Shown: in pieces, positions 1 to 8,732 of the stretch
Layout: each line of letters starts with the position of its first letter
Numbering within the stretch: position 1 is the stretch's first letter
NCBI RefSeq assembly: GCF_009192765.1
Contig: NZ_VOHQ01000002.1
Span: 248,001-312,000, forward strand
DNA length: 64,000 bases
Reading direction: 5' to 3'
DNA from: Agriterribacter humi
GTDB taxonomy: Bacteria; Bacteroidota; Bacteroidia; Chitinophagales; Chitinophagaceae
Translations under genes and position numbers: made by a program
Notes under the pieces: model-generated
Database searches by the model: none
What the model saw: the letters and a program-made list of their open reading frames with translations, nothing else
Told to the model about the DNA's origin: nothing

Positions 1-2
1 AG

Positions 3-203
3 GGTAAAGCTAAAAAAGGTGTGATCAAAACCTGGAGCCGCCGCTCCACTATTACCCCCGATTTTGTGGGCAATACTTTTGCGGTGCACAATGGCAACAA
101 GTTTATACCTGTATATGTAACCGAGTATATGGTAGGGCATAAATTAGGTGAATTTGCACCTACCCGTAATTTTAAAGGACACTCGAGCAAAAAAATAGCT
201 TAA
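3..203 (+). CDS. rpsS: 30S ribosomal protein S19 (5' end outside window)
   Basis: C-terminal 66 residues of S19, a head protein of the small subunit that binds 16S rRNA together with S13. The reading frame is open from the window edge, so the start lies upstream. The visible part has the family signature: WSRRS, the HNGNKF stretch, then [17 protein letters not shown] and a basic tail. rplV follows after a 59-bp gap, which is the usual S10-operon order. Confidence 0.97.
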   Translation, partial: GKAKKGVIKTWSRRSTITPDFVGNTFAVHNGNKFIPVYVTEYMVGHKLGEFAPTRNFKGHSSKKIA

Positions 204-262
204 AAATAAGTTGCGGATTACAGTTGTAACAAACGGTAGCCCGGAACCAGAAAAAATAAAAA

Positions 263-604
263 ATGGAAGCAGTAGCTAAACTCAGAAACTATCCTACGTC
301 ACCACGCAAAATGCGTTTGCTGGCAGATGTTATCCGTGGTATGGATGTAGAGAAGGCTTTGGCAATATTGGAGCATCATCCACAGCATTCTTCTACCCCT
401 CTTTATAAATTATTAAGGAGCGCCATAAGCAACTGGGAGCAAAAAAATGAAGGAACAAATGCGGCAGACAGCAACCTGTTGGTGAAAACCATTTTTGTAG
501 ATGGAGGAAGAGTGCTGAAAAGAATGTTGCCGGCGCCCCAGGGCAGAGCTTACAGGGTACGCAAACGCAGCAATCATGTAACATTGATTGTAGACCAGAA
601 ATAA
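263..604 (+). CDS. rplV: 50S ribosomal protein L22
   Basis: L22, 113 aa, the usual size. It is an early-assembly large-subunit protein whose beta-hairpin lines the peptide exit tunnel. The sequence shows the [14 protein letters not shown] start of the globular domain and the C-terminal hairpin region [19 protein letters not shown]. It lies between rpsS and rpsC in the conserved S10 order and is co-transcribed with them. The start is the first ATG after the rpsS stop; no clear Shine-Dalgarno is present, as is usual in Bacteroidota. Confidence 0.98.
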   Translation: MEAVAKLRNYPTSPRKMRLLADVIRGMDVEKALAILEHHPQHSSTPLYKLLRSAISNWEQKNEGTNAADSNLLVKTIFVDGGRVLKRMLPAPQGRAYRVRKRSNHVTLIVDQK

Positions 605-629
605 AAATGAAAATTTTCAAATTATAAAC

Positions 630-1448
630 ATGGGTCAAAAAGCAAATCCAATTGGTAACAGGTTAGGGATCATTCGCGGTTGGGAAAGCAACTGGTTTGG
701 TAACAAGAGGGATTACTCCAAAAAACTGATTGAAGATAACCGGATCAGAACCTATCTTAATGCCCGTATCAATAAAGGCGGAATTTCGAAGATTGTTATT
801 GAACGTACACTCAATAAGCTAATTGTTACAATACATACTTCCAAGCCAGGCATTATCATTGGTAAAGGTGGTGGCGAAGTAGACCATATTAAGGAAGAGT
901 TGAAGAAGCTTACCGGTAAGGAAGATGTGCAGATTAATATTCTGCAGGTTCGTCGTCCTGAACTGGATGCCAATATAGTGGGTGATACCATTGCACGGCA
1001 AATAGAGAACCGTATTAATTATAAACGCGCTATTAAATTATCCATTGCTTCAGCGCTTCGTATGGGCGCCGAAGGAATTAAGGTAAAGGTTAGCGGACGT
1101 TTGGGCGGTGCTGAAATTGCACGTACAGAAGAAATCAAGCAGGGACGTGTTCCTTTGCATACATTCCGTATGGAAATTGATTATGCCAACGTATTTGCTT
1201 TAACCGTATATGGTAAAATTGGTATTAAGGTTTGGATATGTAAAGGGGAAGTATTAACCAAACGCGACCTTAACCCGAATATAATTGATGGAAAAAGCGA
1301 AACCAGTGTGGGTGATAACAGAAGGGAAGACAGGAGAGATGACAGAAGAGGTGGTGGCGACAGAAGAGGGGGAGGCGACAGGCGTGATGACAGAAGAGGC
1401 GGTGGCGGAGACAGAAGAGGTGGTGGAAGAGGGGGAGACAGGAGATAA
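630..1448 (+). CDS. rpsC: 30S ribosomal protein S3 with Arg/Asp/Gly-rich tail
   Basis: S3, 272 aa, sits at the mRNA entry side of the 30S head. The KH domain is visible with its [10 protein letters not shown] loop near residues 75-84, followed by the S3 C-terminal domain ([12 protein letters not shown]). About 215 residues are canonical. The last roughly 45 residues are a low-complexity tail built from DRR, RGGG and DRRGGG units. The tail comes from a repetitive purine-rich tract at about 1318-1445, so it is prone to slippage length change. rplP follows after 70 bp. Confidence 0.98.
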   Translation: MGQKANPIGNRLGIIRGWESNWFGNKRDYSKKLIEDNRIRTYLNARINKGGISKIVIERTLNKLIVTIHTSKPGIIIGKGGGEVDHIKEELKKLTGKEDVQINILQVRRPELDANIVGDTIARQIENRINYKRAIKLSIASALRMGAEGIKVKVSGRLGGAEIARTEEIKQGRVPLHTFRMEIDYANVFALTVYGKIGIKVWICKGEVLTKRDLNPNIIDGKSETSVGDNRREDRRDDRRGGGDRRGGGDRRDDRRGGGGDRRGGGRGGDRR

Positions 1449-1518
1449 TTATCAATGTATAAGGTGTGAGCGGTAAGGTGTAAGAACAATATTCAAAATT
1501 TTCAAATTGTAATATAAA

Positions 1519-1941
1519 ATGTTACAGCCGAAGAGAACAAAACACAGAAAAGCGCAGAAAGGACGGATCAGGCAGGTGGCGAAACGGGGAGCAACTATAT
1601 CTTTTGGTTCATTTGCATTAAAAGCACTGGAACCTATATGGCTCAATAACCGCCAGATTGAATCTGCCCGCCAGGCTATGACGCGTGCTATGAAGCGTGA
1701 AGGGAATGTATGGATTCGTATTTTCCCCGACAAGCCAATTACACGCAAACCAGCGGAAGTGAGAATGGGTAAAGGTAAAGGTAACCCCGAGTTTTGGGCT
1801 GCCGTGGTTGAACCGGGTCGTATTCTTTTTGAAGCCGATGGGGTTTCGGTTGAGGTAGCAAAAGAAGCAATGCAACTGGCTGCTGCAAAATTGCCCATTA
1901 AAACCCAGTTTATTATCCGTCGCGATTATGCCGGACAATAG
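1519..1941 (+). CDS. rplP: 50S ribosomal protein L16
   Basis: L16, 140 aa, binds near the A-site tRNA elbow and the peptidyl-transferase region of 23S rRNA. Recognisable segments are [15 protein letters not shown] at the N-terminus, the [24 protein letters not shown] core, and the [10 protein letters not shown] segment. Length is normal. It lies between rpsC and rpmC as expected. Confidence 0.98.
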   Translation: MLQPKRTKHRKAQKGRIRQVAKRGATISFGSFALKALEPIWLNNRQIESARQAMTRAMKREGNVWIRIFPDKPITRKPAEVRMGKGKGNPEFWAAVVEPGRILFEADGVSVEVAKEAMQLAAAKLPIKTQFIIRRDYAGQ

Positions 1942-1980
1942 ATCAGCAGCTAATGTTTTAAATATTCAAACCGAATAGTA

Positions 1981-2187
1981 ATGTCAAAGAAAACGGATTT
2001 TGTAAATAGCCTGAAAACGATGAGTGAAACGGATTTGCAGGCGCGTATCAGCGAAGATGAGATACGCCTGAAGAAATTAAAATTCGCTCATGCTACCTCT
2101 CCGCTGGAGAATCCCATGACCATACAAGCGGTTCGGAGGGATATAGCAAGGTTAAAAACTGAATTAAAGAACAAAGCTAAAAGCTAA
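1981..2187 (+). CDS. rpmC: 50S ribosomal protein L29
   Basis: L29, 68 aa, a two-helix protein near the tunnel exit that helps form the SRP and trigger-factor docking site together with L23. The sequence has the L29 pattern with [23 protein letters not shown] followed by [22 protein letters not shown]. It follows rplP by 39 bp and precedes rpsQ by 5 bp, so L29 and S17 are probably translationally coupled. Confidence 0.97.
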   Translation: MSKKTDFVNSLKTMSETDLQARISEDEIRLKKLKFAHATSPLENPMTIQAVRRDIARLKTELKNKAKS

Positions 2188-2192
2188 ATAAA

Positions 2193-2450
2193 ATGGCTGA
2201 AAGAAATTTGCGCAAAACAAAGATCGGGGTGGTAACCAGCAACAGGATGGAAAAAACTGTGACGGTTGAAATTGAAAGAAAGGTGAAACACCCTATCTAT
2301 GGTAAGTTCGTAAAGAAAACGACCAAATTCCATGCTCACGATGAAAAAAATGAGTGCGGTATTGGTGATGTTGTTAAGATAATGGAAGCCCGCCCGCTGA
2401 GCAAAACAAAGCACTGGCGCCTGGTTGAGGTGGTAGAAAAGGCGAAGTAA
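2193..2450 (+). CDS. rpsQ: 30S ribosomal protein S17
   Basis: S17, 85 aa, an OB-fold primary binder of 16S rRNA. Diagnostic segments are [19 protein letters not shown], the [20 protein letters not shown] strand and the C-terminal [20 protein letters not shown]. It begins 5 bp after rpmC. The 135-bp gap to rplN is filled by a dispersed repeat. Confidence 0.98.
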   Translation: MAERNLRKTKIGVVTSNRMEKTVTVEIERKVKHPIYGKFVKKTTKFHAHDEKNECGIGDVVKIMEARPLSKTKHWRLVEVVEKAK

Positions 2451-2451
2451 T

Positions 2452-2580
2452 ATATTTCTGATTTGAGATTTCTGATTTGAGACCTGCCTGCGGGCAGGCA
2501 GATTTGAGATACTTTGATTTTATCATCATCTCAACGTCGCACCAAATATCAAATTTCAAATATCAAATTTCAAATAACTA
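2452..2580. repeat. Dispersed intergenic repeat, AATTTGAAATTT/CCTGC type
   Basis: The rpsQ-rplN gap holds repeated GATTTGAGATTTCT units, a near-palindrome at 2483-2498 (CCTGCCTGCGGGCAGG), then alternating AAATATCAAATTTC units up to the rplN start. Related copies are found at 4354-4415, 4960-4992, 6703-6730, 50566-50615 and inside the coding region at 46188-46220. The sequence lies within the transcript, so the palindrome would fold in mRNA. Function unknown. Confidence 0.75.
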
Positions 2581-2585
2581 AAAAG

Positions 2586-2954
2586 ATGATTCAGCAAGAA
2601 AGCAGGTTAAATGTAGCAGATAACAGCGGCGCCAAAGAGGTACTGTGTATCCGTGTACTGGGCAATAGCGGGCAGGATTATGCGAAGATCGGGGATAAGA
2701 TTGTTGTAACAGTTAAAGACGCTATTCCTGCAGGCGGTATAAAAAAAGGAACAGTTACAAAAGCGGTTATCGTACGTACAAAAAACAAATTGAGGCGTAA
2801 AGACGGATCTTATATCCGCTTCGATGATAACGCAGTGGTATTGCTGAACCAGGCTGATGAGCCACGCGGCACGCGTATTTTTGGGCCTGTGGCAAGGGAA
2901 CTGCGGGATAAGGGATATATGAAAATTATTTCTCTTGCACCTGAAGTGTTATAA
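2586..2954 (+). CDS. rplN: 50S ribosomal protein L14
   Basis: L14, 122 aa, lies at the subunit interface (bridge B5/B8). The ATG at 2586 is chosen because [18 protein letters not shown] is the canonical L14 start. A further in-frame upstream ATG at 2514 would add residues encoded by the intergenic repeat. The core shows [29 protein letters not shown] and [13 protein letters not shown]. Normal length. Confidence 0.98.
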   Translation: MIQQESRLNVADNSGAKEVLCIRVLGNSGQDYAKIGDKIVVTVKDAIPAGGIKKGTVTKAVIVRTKNKLRRKDGSYIRFDDNAVVLLNQADEPRGTRIFGPVARELRDKGYMKIISLAPEVL

Positions 2955-3048
2955 GAGCATTCGGCTATGAGCTATGAGCTTTTAGCGAATATGGAACATA
3001 AACTTAATCGGCTGATAGCTGAAAGCTAATAGCCAAAAGCTAAATAAA
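2955..3048. repeat. Dispersed intergenic repeat, GCTATGAGCT/GCTGATAGCT type
   Basis: The rplN-rplX gap contains GGCTATGAGCTATGAGC on one side and GCTGATAGCTGAAAGCTAA followed by AGCCAAAAGCTAAA on the other, giving imperfect inverted arms. Similar wording recurs at 2173-2187 and at 27325-27357 in front of purE. It belongs to the short stuttering repeats that fill many gaps here. Confidence 0.55.
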
Positions 3049-3384
3049 ATGAGCAAAAGATTTAAACCCAAGTTTAACGTTAAAAAGGGCGATTCGGTGG
3101 TGATTATTACCGGAGATGATAAAGATGTGAAAAAGCCGCGGAAAGTGCTTGAAGTATTTCCCGATGAGGCTCGTGTGCTGATAGAAGGAGCGAATATCAT
3201 TACCCGTCATACCAAGCCTTCTGCACAAAACACCAAAGGTGGCTTAGTGAAAAAAGAAGCGTCCATTCATATCAGCAATGTTAAGCTTTGGGATGCCAAA
3301 AAAAGTGAAGCTGCCAAAGTGAAGCGCACCAGGGAAAATGGAAAATTAATTCGCGTATCTAAAAAATCAGGCGACACCATTTAA
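3049..3384 (+). CDS. rplX: 50S ribosomal protein L24
   Basis: L24, 111 aa, an assembly initiator of the large subunit. A KOW motif is seen in the N-terminal half (KKGDSVVIITGDDKD followed by RKVLEVFPDEARVLIEGANI). The ITRHTKPSAQNTKGGLVKKE stretch is characteristic. It precedes rplE by 48 bp in the standard order. Confidence 0.97.
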   Translation: MSKRFKPKFNVKKGDSVVIITGDDKDVKKPRKVLEVFPDEARVLIEGANIITRHTKPSAQNTKGGLVKKEASIHISNVKLWDAKKSEAAKVKRTRENGKLIRVSKKSGDTI

Positions 3385-3432
3385 TGCTGCTGTGATTTTG
3401 AGATGATAACAGCCAAATAAATTTTTGACAAC

Positions 3433-4002
3433 ATGAGCACAATAAAATATACCCCGAGATTAGCTGATAAGTACAAGAAAGATGTTGTACCGGCTTTGAT
3501 GAAACGCTTTGCGTATAAAAGCGTAATGCAGGTTCCGCAATTGGAAAAGATTTGCCTGAACCGTGGTGTAAACGGTGCGGTAAACGATAAAAAATTAGTG
3601 GATGTGGCTGTAGAAGAGCTGGCTACCATTACCGGGCAAAAGGCAGTAGCTACAAACTCAAAAAAGGATATATCTAACTTTAAACTGCGTAAAGGTGTGC
3701 CTATTGGAGCAAGGGTAACATTGCGTGGGGTTAAAATGTATGAATTCCTGGATCGCCTTATTTCTGCGGCTTTACCCCGTGTAAGAGATTTCAAGGGGAT
3801 TAATGAAAAAGCATTCGATGGCCGTGGCAATTATACCATGGGCGTTACCGAGCAGATCATCTTTCCTGAAATTGATATTGATAAGGTAAATAAAATAACG
3901 GGCATGGATATCACTTTCGTAACATCAGCCAACACCAATGAAGAGGCTTATGAATTACTGAAAGAATTAGGTATGCCTTTCAAAAACGCTAAAAAAGATT
4001 AA
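3433..4002 (+). CDS. rplE: 50S ribosomal protein L5
   Basis: L5, 189 aa, the 5S rRNA-binding protein contacting P-site tRNA. Family segments visible: [17 protein letters not shown], the [13 protein letters not shown] loop, [37 protein letters not shown] and the C-terminal [19 protein letters not shown]. Length is normal for the family. Confidence 0.98.
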   Translation: MSTIKYTPRLADKYKKDVVPALMKRFAYKSVMQVPQLEKICLNRGVNGAVNDKKLVDVAVEELATITGQKAVATNSKKDISNFKLRKGVPIGARVTLRGVKMYEFLDRLISAALPRVRDFKGINEKAFDGRGNYTMGVTEQIIFPEIDIDKVNKITGMDITFVTSANTNEEAYELLKELGMPFKNAKKD

Positions 4003-4083
4003 TTGTAAAGAGGAATTCATAAAACGAATTTCGGGCAGACAGCTCATTTTCGGATTCAGAATTTCAAAAATTAGAATTTAATT

Positions 4084-4353
4084 ATGGCAAAAGAGTCAGT
4101 AAAAGCCAGACAAAGAAAAAGGGAACGCCTGGTAGAACAATATGCTGAAAAGCGTGCTGTATTAAAAGCTGCCGGCGATTGGAAAGCGCTTGATGCGTTG
4201 CCAAGAAACTCATCAAAAGTGCGTTTAAAAAATCGCTGCCAGGTATCAGGCCGCCCAAGAGGATACATCCGTTATTTCGGATTGTCGAGAATTGCTTTTC
4301 GTGATATGGCTTTAAATGGTATTATACCAGGTGTTAAAAAAGCGAGCTGGTAG
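4084..4353 (+). CDS. rpsN: 30S ribosomal protein S14, zinc-free type
   Basis: S14, 89 aa. The C-terminal core [20 protein letters not shown] lacks the paired CxxC zinc ligands, so this is the longer C-minus form. The KASW end is typical. It lies between rplE and rpsH. No zinc-dependent paralogue is visible in the window. Confidence 0.97.
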   Translation: MAKESVKARQRKRERLVEQYAEKRAVLKAAGDWKALDALPRNSSKVRLKNRCQVSGRPRGYIRYFGLSRIAFRDMALNGIIPGVKKASW

Positions 4354-4415
4354 AATTTGAAACCCGCCTGCCTGCAGGCAGGCTTGAGATTTAAAATTTG
4401 AAATTTCAAATTCCT
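4354..4415. repeat. Dispersed repeat with perfect 18-bp palindrome
   Basis: Directly after the rpsN stop lies a copy of the AATTTGAAATTT-type repeat. It includes a perfect palindrome at 4366-4383 (GCCTGCCTGCAGGCAGGC), flanked by AATTTGAAACC and TTGAGATTTAAAATTTG. The palindrome is transcribed within the operon and could fold into a strong 9-bp stem. Confidence 0.75.
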
Positions 4416-4461
4416 CCGCTTGTGCAGATAAAAATAATTTTGAACTGATTAATTCATAAAA

Positions 4462-4860
4462 ATGGTAACAGATCCTATTGCAGATTTCCTGACCAGAGTG
4501 CGTAATGCCCAGATGGCGGGTCACCGTATTGTGGAAATCCCGGCTTCTAACCTTAAAAAGCGTATTACTGAAATACTGTATGATCAGGGCTACATTCTGA
4601 AATATAAATTTGAGGAAGATAGCAAACAAGGTGTAATTAAGATCGCATTAAAATACGATGCCCAAACAAAGCAACCCGCTATCAGGTCGCTTGAAAGGGT
4701 AAGCCGTCCGGGTTTGCGTCAGTATTCCAAGCCCACAGATTTTAAAAGAGTAATGAATGGCCTGGGTATTGCTATCGTAAGTACATCAAAGGGAGTTATG
4801 ACCGATAAGCAGGCTAAGTCGCAGAACGTTGGTGGCGAAGTGCTTTGTTATATTTGCTAA
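4462..4860 (+). CDS. rpsH: 30S ribosomal protein S8
   Basis: S8, 132 aa, a primary 16S rRNA binder that in many bacteria also represses the spc operon translationally. The N-terminus MVTDPIADFLTRVRNAQ, the middle RVSRPGLRQYSKPTD and the end GLGIAIVSTSKGVMTD followed by GGEVLCYIC are all canonical. Whether an S8-type autoregulatory mRNA site exists here was not seen. Confidence 0.98.
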   Translation: MVTDPIADFLTRVRNAQMAGHRIVEIPASNLKKRITEILYDQGYILKYKFEEDSKQGVIKIALKYDAQTKQPAIRSLERVSRPGLRQYSKPTDFKRVMNGLGIAIVSTSKGVMTDKQAKSQNVGGEVLCYIC

Positions 4861-4959
4861 TATAAAATGTACCTGGCTGGTGAGCGGGTGCTTTACAATA
4901 AAAATGTTGACTGATAATTTAAGTTCTCTATACGGAACTGAACACTTTCAACAGAAGCG

Positions 4960-4992
4960 GTATTCAAATTTAAAATTTTAAATCTCAAATTA
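4960..4992. repeat. Dispersed AAATTTAAAATTT repeat
   Basis: Just upstream of rplF lies a short copy of the AATTTGAAATTT-type repeat (TTCAAATTTAAAATTTTAAA followed by TCTCAAATT) without the CCTGC palindrome. It closely resembles the copy read in frame inside the alpha-2-macroglobulin gene. Confidence 0.6.
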
Positions 4993-4994
4993 AC

Positions 4995-5549
4995 ATGTCT
5001 CGTATAGGTAAACAACCCGTTATAATTCCTGCAGGTGTTACGGTTACCGTTGGTAGTGATAATGTAGTAATTGTAAAAGGTCCAAAGGGCGAATTGAAAC
5101 AGTCGGTAGATCGTGATATCAAAGTTGAAGTGAAAGACCGTGAAGTGAACTTTTCACGTCCAACCGACCAGATACGCCACCGCGCCCTGCATGGTTTATA
5201 CCGTGCCATTACTGCCAACCTTGTAAAGGGTGTTACCGATGGATACACAAAGAAACTGGAGTTGGTTGGGGTAGGTTTTAAGGCTTCGAACCAGGGTAAC
5301 CTGCTCGACTTATCCTTAGGGTATTCGCATAATATTGTTTTTGAAATACCTAAGGAATTAAAGGTAACAACTGCACAGGAGAAAGGACAGAATCCTACCA
5401 TTTCATTGGAAGGTACAGATAAGCAATTGCTGGGACAGGTTGCGGCTAAAATACGGAGCCTGCGTAAACCTGAACCTTACAAAGGAAAGGGTGTTAAATA
5501 TGCAGGTGAGCAGCTTCGTCGTAAGGCTGGTAAAGCTGCTGGTAAATAA
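4995..5549 (+). CDS. rplF: 50S ribosomal protein L6
   Basis: L6, 184 aa, binds 23S rRNA near the sarcin-ricin loop. The N-terminal MSRIGKQPVIIPAGV and the C-terminal domain motif PEPYKGKGVKYAGEQLRRKAGK are diagnostic. The two alpha/beta repeats are complete. rplR starts 45 bp later. Confidence 0.98.
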   Translation: MSRIGKQPVIIPAGVTVTVGSDNVVIVKGPKGELKQSVDRDIKVEVKDREVNFSRPTDQIRHRALHGLYRAITANLVKGVTDGYTKKLELVGVGFKASNQGNLLDLSLGYSHNIVFEIPKELKVTTAQEKGQNPTISLEGTDKQLLGQVAAKIRSLRKPEPYKGKGVKYAGEQLRRKAGKAAGK

Positions 5550-5594
5550 TTTGAACATTTGGTCCGGCAGTATCGGACAAAAAAATAAAAGAAA

Positions 5595-5948
5595 ATGGAC
5601 GCTAAAGTTATCAGAAGACAAAAGATCAGGTACAATATACGCAAAACGGTATCTGGCACTGCGCAAAGACCCAGGTTATCTGTATTCAGAAGTAACGCGG
5701 ATATTTATGCACAATTGATAGATGATGAAAATGGCGCTACGCTTGCTGCTGCATCTACAAAAGACAAAGATATCAGTGCGCAAAAATCACCCAAAGTAAC
5801 GCAGAGTAACCTGGTAGGTAAGGCGATTGCCGCAAAAGCGGCGGCTTTAGGAGTTACCACTGTTGTATTTGATCGTGGCGGTTATTTATACCATGGACGT
5901 ATTAAGGCGGTTGCCGATGGTGCGCGGGAAGGCGGATTGAAATTCTGA
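5595..5948 (+). CDS. rplR: 50S ribosomal protein L18
   Basis: L18, 117 aa, a 5S rRNA-binding protein that works with L5. Family features: [36 protein letters not shown] and the C-terminal [20 protein letters not shown] followed by AREGGLKF. The ATG at 5595 matches the family start. A longer overlapping frame at 5440-5718 is a shadow. Confidence 0.98.
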   Translation: MDAKVIRRQKIRYNIRKTVSGTAQRPRLSVFRSNADIYAQLIDDENGATLAAASTKDKDISAQKSPKVTQSNLVGKAIAAKAAALGVTTVVFDRGGYLYHGRIKAVADGAREGGLKF

Positions 5949-5991
5949 TTTTTTTGATACTGAAATTATAATTACCAATAACAAGTTTATA

Positions 5992-6510
5992 ATGTCAAAA
6001 GTAAGTTTAAACAAGGTAAAAGCCGGCGACTTAGAGTTCAAGGAAAAAGTGGTTGCTATTAACCGTGTTGTTAAAACGACAAAGGGTGGACGGGCGTTCA
6101 GCTTTTCTGCGCTGGTTGTGGTAGGCAACGAGAACGGTGTAGTAGGTCATGGTTTGGGAAAAGCAAAGGAAGTGCAGCAGGCTATTGCCAAGGGCATTGA
6201 CGATGCAAAGAAAAACCTGATCAGGGTGCCGGTAATGAAAGGAACCATTCCACATGATCAATGGTCAAAAGAAGGCGCCGCAAAGGTGCTGATCAAACCC
6301 GCTGCTCATGGTACGGGTGTAATTGCCGGGGGAAGCATGCGTGCCGTGTTGGAAAGCGCCGGTATTACAGACGTTCTGGCCAAATCCCTGGGTTCCGCTA
6401 ATCCCCATAATGTGGTTAAGGCTACTTTTAAGGCATTATCGCAATTGCGTGAACCTATAGCGGTTTCCAAAGACAGAAAAATAGCACTTAAAAAAGTTTT
6501 CAACGGATAA
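5992..6510 (+). CDS. rpsE: 30S ribosomal protein S5
   Basis: S5, 172 aa, a decoding-fidelity protein on the back of the 30S. The double-stranded RNA-binding-like N-domain shows [39 protein letters not shown] and the loop region ending at [13 protein letters not shown]. The C-terminal domain has [18 protein letters not shown]. rpmD begins 6 bp downstream, so the two are tightly coupled. Confidence 0.98.
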   Translation: MSKVSLNKVKAGDLEFKEKVVAINRVVKTTKGGRAFSFSALVVVGNENGVVGHGLGKAKEVQQAIAKGIDDAKKNLIRVPVMKGTIPHDQWSKEGAAKVLIKPAAHGTGVIAGGSMRAVLESAGITDVLAKSLGSANPHNVVKATFKALSQLREPIAVSKDRKIALKKVFNG

Positions 6511-6516
6511 TTAATC

Positions 6517-6699
6517 ATGGCAAAGATCAAAATCACACAGGTTAAAAGCATAATTGACAGATCTGAGCGTCAGAAAAAAACAATGTCTGCTCTTGGACTG
6601 AAAAAATTAAATGCTACTGTAGAGGTAGAAGCTACCCCACAAATACTGGGTATGGTAAATAAAGTAAACCACCTGGTAAAAGTAGAAGAAGCACAATAA
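6517..6699 (+). CDS. rpmD: 50S ribosomal protein L30
   Basis: L30, 60 aa, a small alpha/beta large-subunit protein. [20 protein letters not shown] followed by [15 protein letters not shown] is the family pattern. It starts 6 bp after rpsE and is followed by a repeat-bearing 165-bp gap before rplO. Confidence 0.96.
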   Translation: MAKIKITQVKSIIDRSERQKKTMSALGLKKLNATVEVEATPQILGMVNKVNHLVKVEEAQ

Positions 6700-6702
6700 T
6701 AT

Positions 6703-6730
6703 GGAAACCCGCCTGCCGGCAGGCAGATAT
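6703..6730. repeat. Palindromic CCTGC repeat
   Basis: A perfect 14-bp palindrome at 6711-6724 (GCCTGCCGGCAGGC), preceded by GGAAACCC, follows the rpmD stop. It is the same element type as at 4354-4415, with the AT-rich arms degraded. The rest of the gap to rplO is AT-rich and shows no other recognisable element. Confidence 0.65.
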
Positions 6731-6864
6731 GTAAGTGTGGAAATGTGAGAATGAAAGAAGATATTTCCACGTTTTATTTTGCAATTTACTTTAACGAATA
6801 AGATATTTCATTTATTAATATGCGAGCCCGAATGTTTTCCGGGCGTTGAGTAAAAAAGATAAAC

Positions 6865-7314
6865 ATGAAACTGCATCAGTTACGGCCCGCAAAAGGCGCC
6901 ACACATAAAGACAAACGTTTAGGCCGCGGTGAAGCTTCAGGGCATGGCGGAACCTCAACAAAAGGTAATAAAGGCCAGCAGGCAAGAACTGGCTATAAAA
7001 GTAAAATGGCACATGAAGGCGGACAGATGCCTATTCAGCGTCGCTTACCCAAGCGTGGATTCAAAAATCCGCATCGTGTTGAATACGCAGTATTTAACCT
7101 CGGGCAAATAGAACAACTGTCGGCAAAATATGATTTGCAGGAAGTTTCGGTTGAAAACCTGTATGTTAACGGGCTGATAAAGAAAAGTGAGAAAGTTAAG
7201 ATACTGGCTAATGGCGACTTAAAAACCAAGCTTGTTTTTAAAGTAGATGCCGTTAGCGAGAAAGCCAAAACTGCTATTGAAGCTGTTGGTGGAACCGTTG
7301 AAATAGTAAAGTAA
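6865..7314 (+). CDS. rplO: 50S ribosomal protein L15
   Basis: L15, 149 aa, a late-assembly large-subunit protein. The N-terminus MKLHQLRPAKGATHKDKRLG and the Gly-rich segment (GRGEASGHGGTSTKGNKGQ), then GGQMPIQRRLPKRGF, are canonical. Its C-terminal half ends in AVGGTVEIVK. secY follows after 73 bp. Confidence 0.97.
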   Translation: MKLHQLRPAKGATHKDKRLGRGEASGHGGTSTKGNKGQQARTGYKSKMAHEGGQMPIQRRLPKRGFKNPHRVEYAVFNLGQIEQLSAKYDLQEVSVENLYVNGLIKKSEKVKILANGDLKTKLVFKVDAVSEKAKTAIEAVGGTVEIVK

Positions 7315-7387
7315 ATTTCCTTACCTTGCATAACGCATTTTAAATGGGTTATTTTCCATTTGGCGCTCAAACTAAAACGCACATTTC

Positions 7388-8728
7388 GTGAAGAAATTCA
7401 TTCAGACACTGAAGAATATCTGGACTATTGAAGAACTGAGAGACAAGATATTGGTAACCTTGCTGCTGTTATTGATATATCGTTTTGGCACACATATCGT
7501 TTTACCAGGTATTGATCCCAATAAACTTTCCGAGTTTTCTCATAAAGCCAGCCAGGGTTTACTGGGGTTGTTTGATACTTTTGCAGGTGGTGCATTTTCG
7601 AAGGCCTCTATTCTTGCGTTAGGTATCATGCCTTACATTTCTGCTTCTATTTTCATGCAGTTGATGACCATCCTGGTTCCTAAAATGCAGAAAATCCAGA
7701 AAGAGGGTGATACAGGCAGAAAAAAAATCAATCAGTGGACCCGCTATCTTACCGCTGCGGTAACTTTATTGCAGGCAGGTACTTTTGTAGCATATCTTAC
7801 CAATCAAAACCGGGATGCGCTTATCGAGGCCTACCAGCCTTATTTTTGGGTATCAACGGTGGTATTGCTTACCTCAGGTACTTTGTTTGTAATGTGGCTG
7901 GGAGAAAAAATTCAGGACAAAGGTTTGGGTAATGGTACTTCCATTATTATCATGGTGGGAATTTTAGCAAGATTACCCGAAGCAATGTTCCAGGAATTCG
8001 GGGCAAAACAGGTAAAAGGCGGTGGTGGTTTGATTTTCTTCCTTATTGAAATTGCGGTACTGATAACCGTTATACTCGGACTTGTTATTTTGGTGCAGGG
8101 GGTAAGAAAAATACCCATCAATTATGCCAAACAAATAGTGGGAAACAGGCAATTTACCGGGGCAAGACAATTTCTTCCCTTAAAAGTAAATGCTGCCGGC
8201 GTAATGCCTATCATTTTTGCACAGGCTATTATGTTCCTGCCTACACTTATTTCTTTTTCTTCATTCGAGAGCGGACAGGGCATCGCCAGGATCTTTTCTG
8301 ATCCGAGCAACCCCTGGTATATGCTGGTATACGGCGTAATGGTAATTGCATTTACTTTTCTGTATACAGCACTGATATTTAATCCTAAACAGGTTTCCGA
8401 CAGTTTAAAACAAAGCAACGGGTTTATTCCCGGCGTTAAACCGGGGCAGCCTACTGCCGATTATATTGGGCAGATCATGGATAGAATTACTTTGCCCGGC
8501 GCATTTTTCCTTGCCATTGCAGGTATATTACCCGGACTTATTCAAAGAACCGGGGTTACGCCGTTATTTGCCTCATTTTTTGGCGGTACTTCTCTTCTGA
8601 TTATGGTTGCTGTAATATTGGATACCCTGCAACAAATTGAAACACATTTGCTCATGCGGCAATATGATGGCTTGATGAAAAGCGGGCGCATCCAGGGAAG
8701 ACAAACTACATCACCTGTTTCGATATAA
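7388..8728 (+). CDS. secY: Preprotein translocase subunit SecY
   Basis: SecY, 446 aa, the protein-conducting channel of the Sec translocon in the inner membrane. About ten hydrophobic segments are present. Family landmarks include YRFGTHIVLPGIDP, the plug region, GIMPYISASIFMQL, GLGNGTSIIIMVGI and PVNAAGV-like LPLKVNAAGVMPI. The start is a GTG at 7388 (VKKFIQTLKNIWTIEELR), which matches where SecY proteins begin. map follows after only 4 bp, so they are co-transcribed. Confidence 0.98.
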   Translation: MKKFIQTLKNIWTIEELRDKILVTLLLLLIYRFGTHIVLPGIDPNKLSEFSHKASQGLLGLFDTFAGGAFSKASILALGIMPYISASIFMQLMTILVPKMQKIQKEGDTGRKKINQWTRYLTAAVTLLQAGTFVAYLTNQNRDALIEAYQPYFWVSTVVLLTSGTLFVMWLGEKIQDKGLGNGTSIIIMVGILARLPEAMFQEFGAKQVKGGGGLIFFLIEIAVLITVILGLVILVQGVRKIPINYAKQIVGNRQFTGARQFLPLKVNAAGVMPIIFAQAIMFLPTLISFSSFESGQGIARIFSDPSNPWYMLVYGVMVIAFTFLYTALIFNPKQVSDSLKQSNGFIPGVKPGQPTADYIGQIMDRITLPGAFFLAIAGILPGLIQRTGVTPLFASFFGGTSLLIMVAVILDTLQQIETHLLMRQYDGLMKSGRIQGRQTTSPVSI

Positions 8729-8732
8729 CAAA

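Noticed and set aside
1181..1489. Long minus-strand frames opposite the rpsC tail (Ser/Pro/Leu-rich)
   Set aside because: They are the antisense of the DRR/RGGG repeats; stops are scarce because of the base composition and nothing else supports them.
4462..4860. S8-binding autoregulatory element within the spc mRNA
   Set aside because: I could not identify the characteristic helix-21-like structure by eye; a covariance search would be needed.
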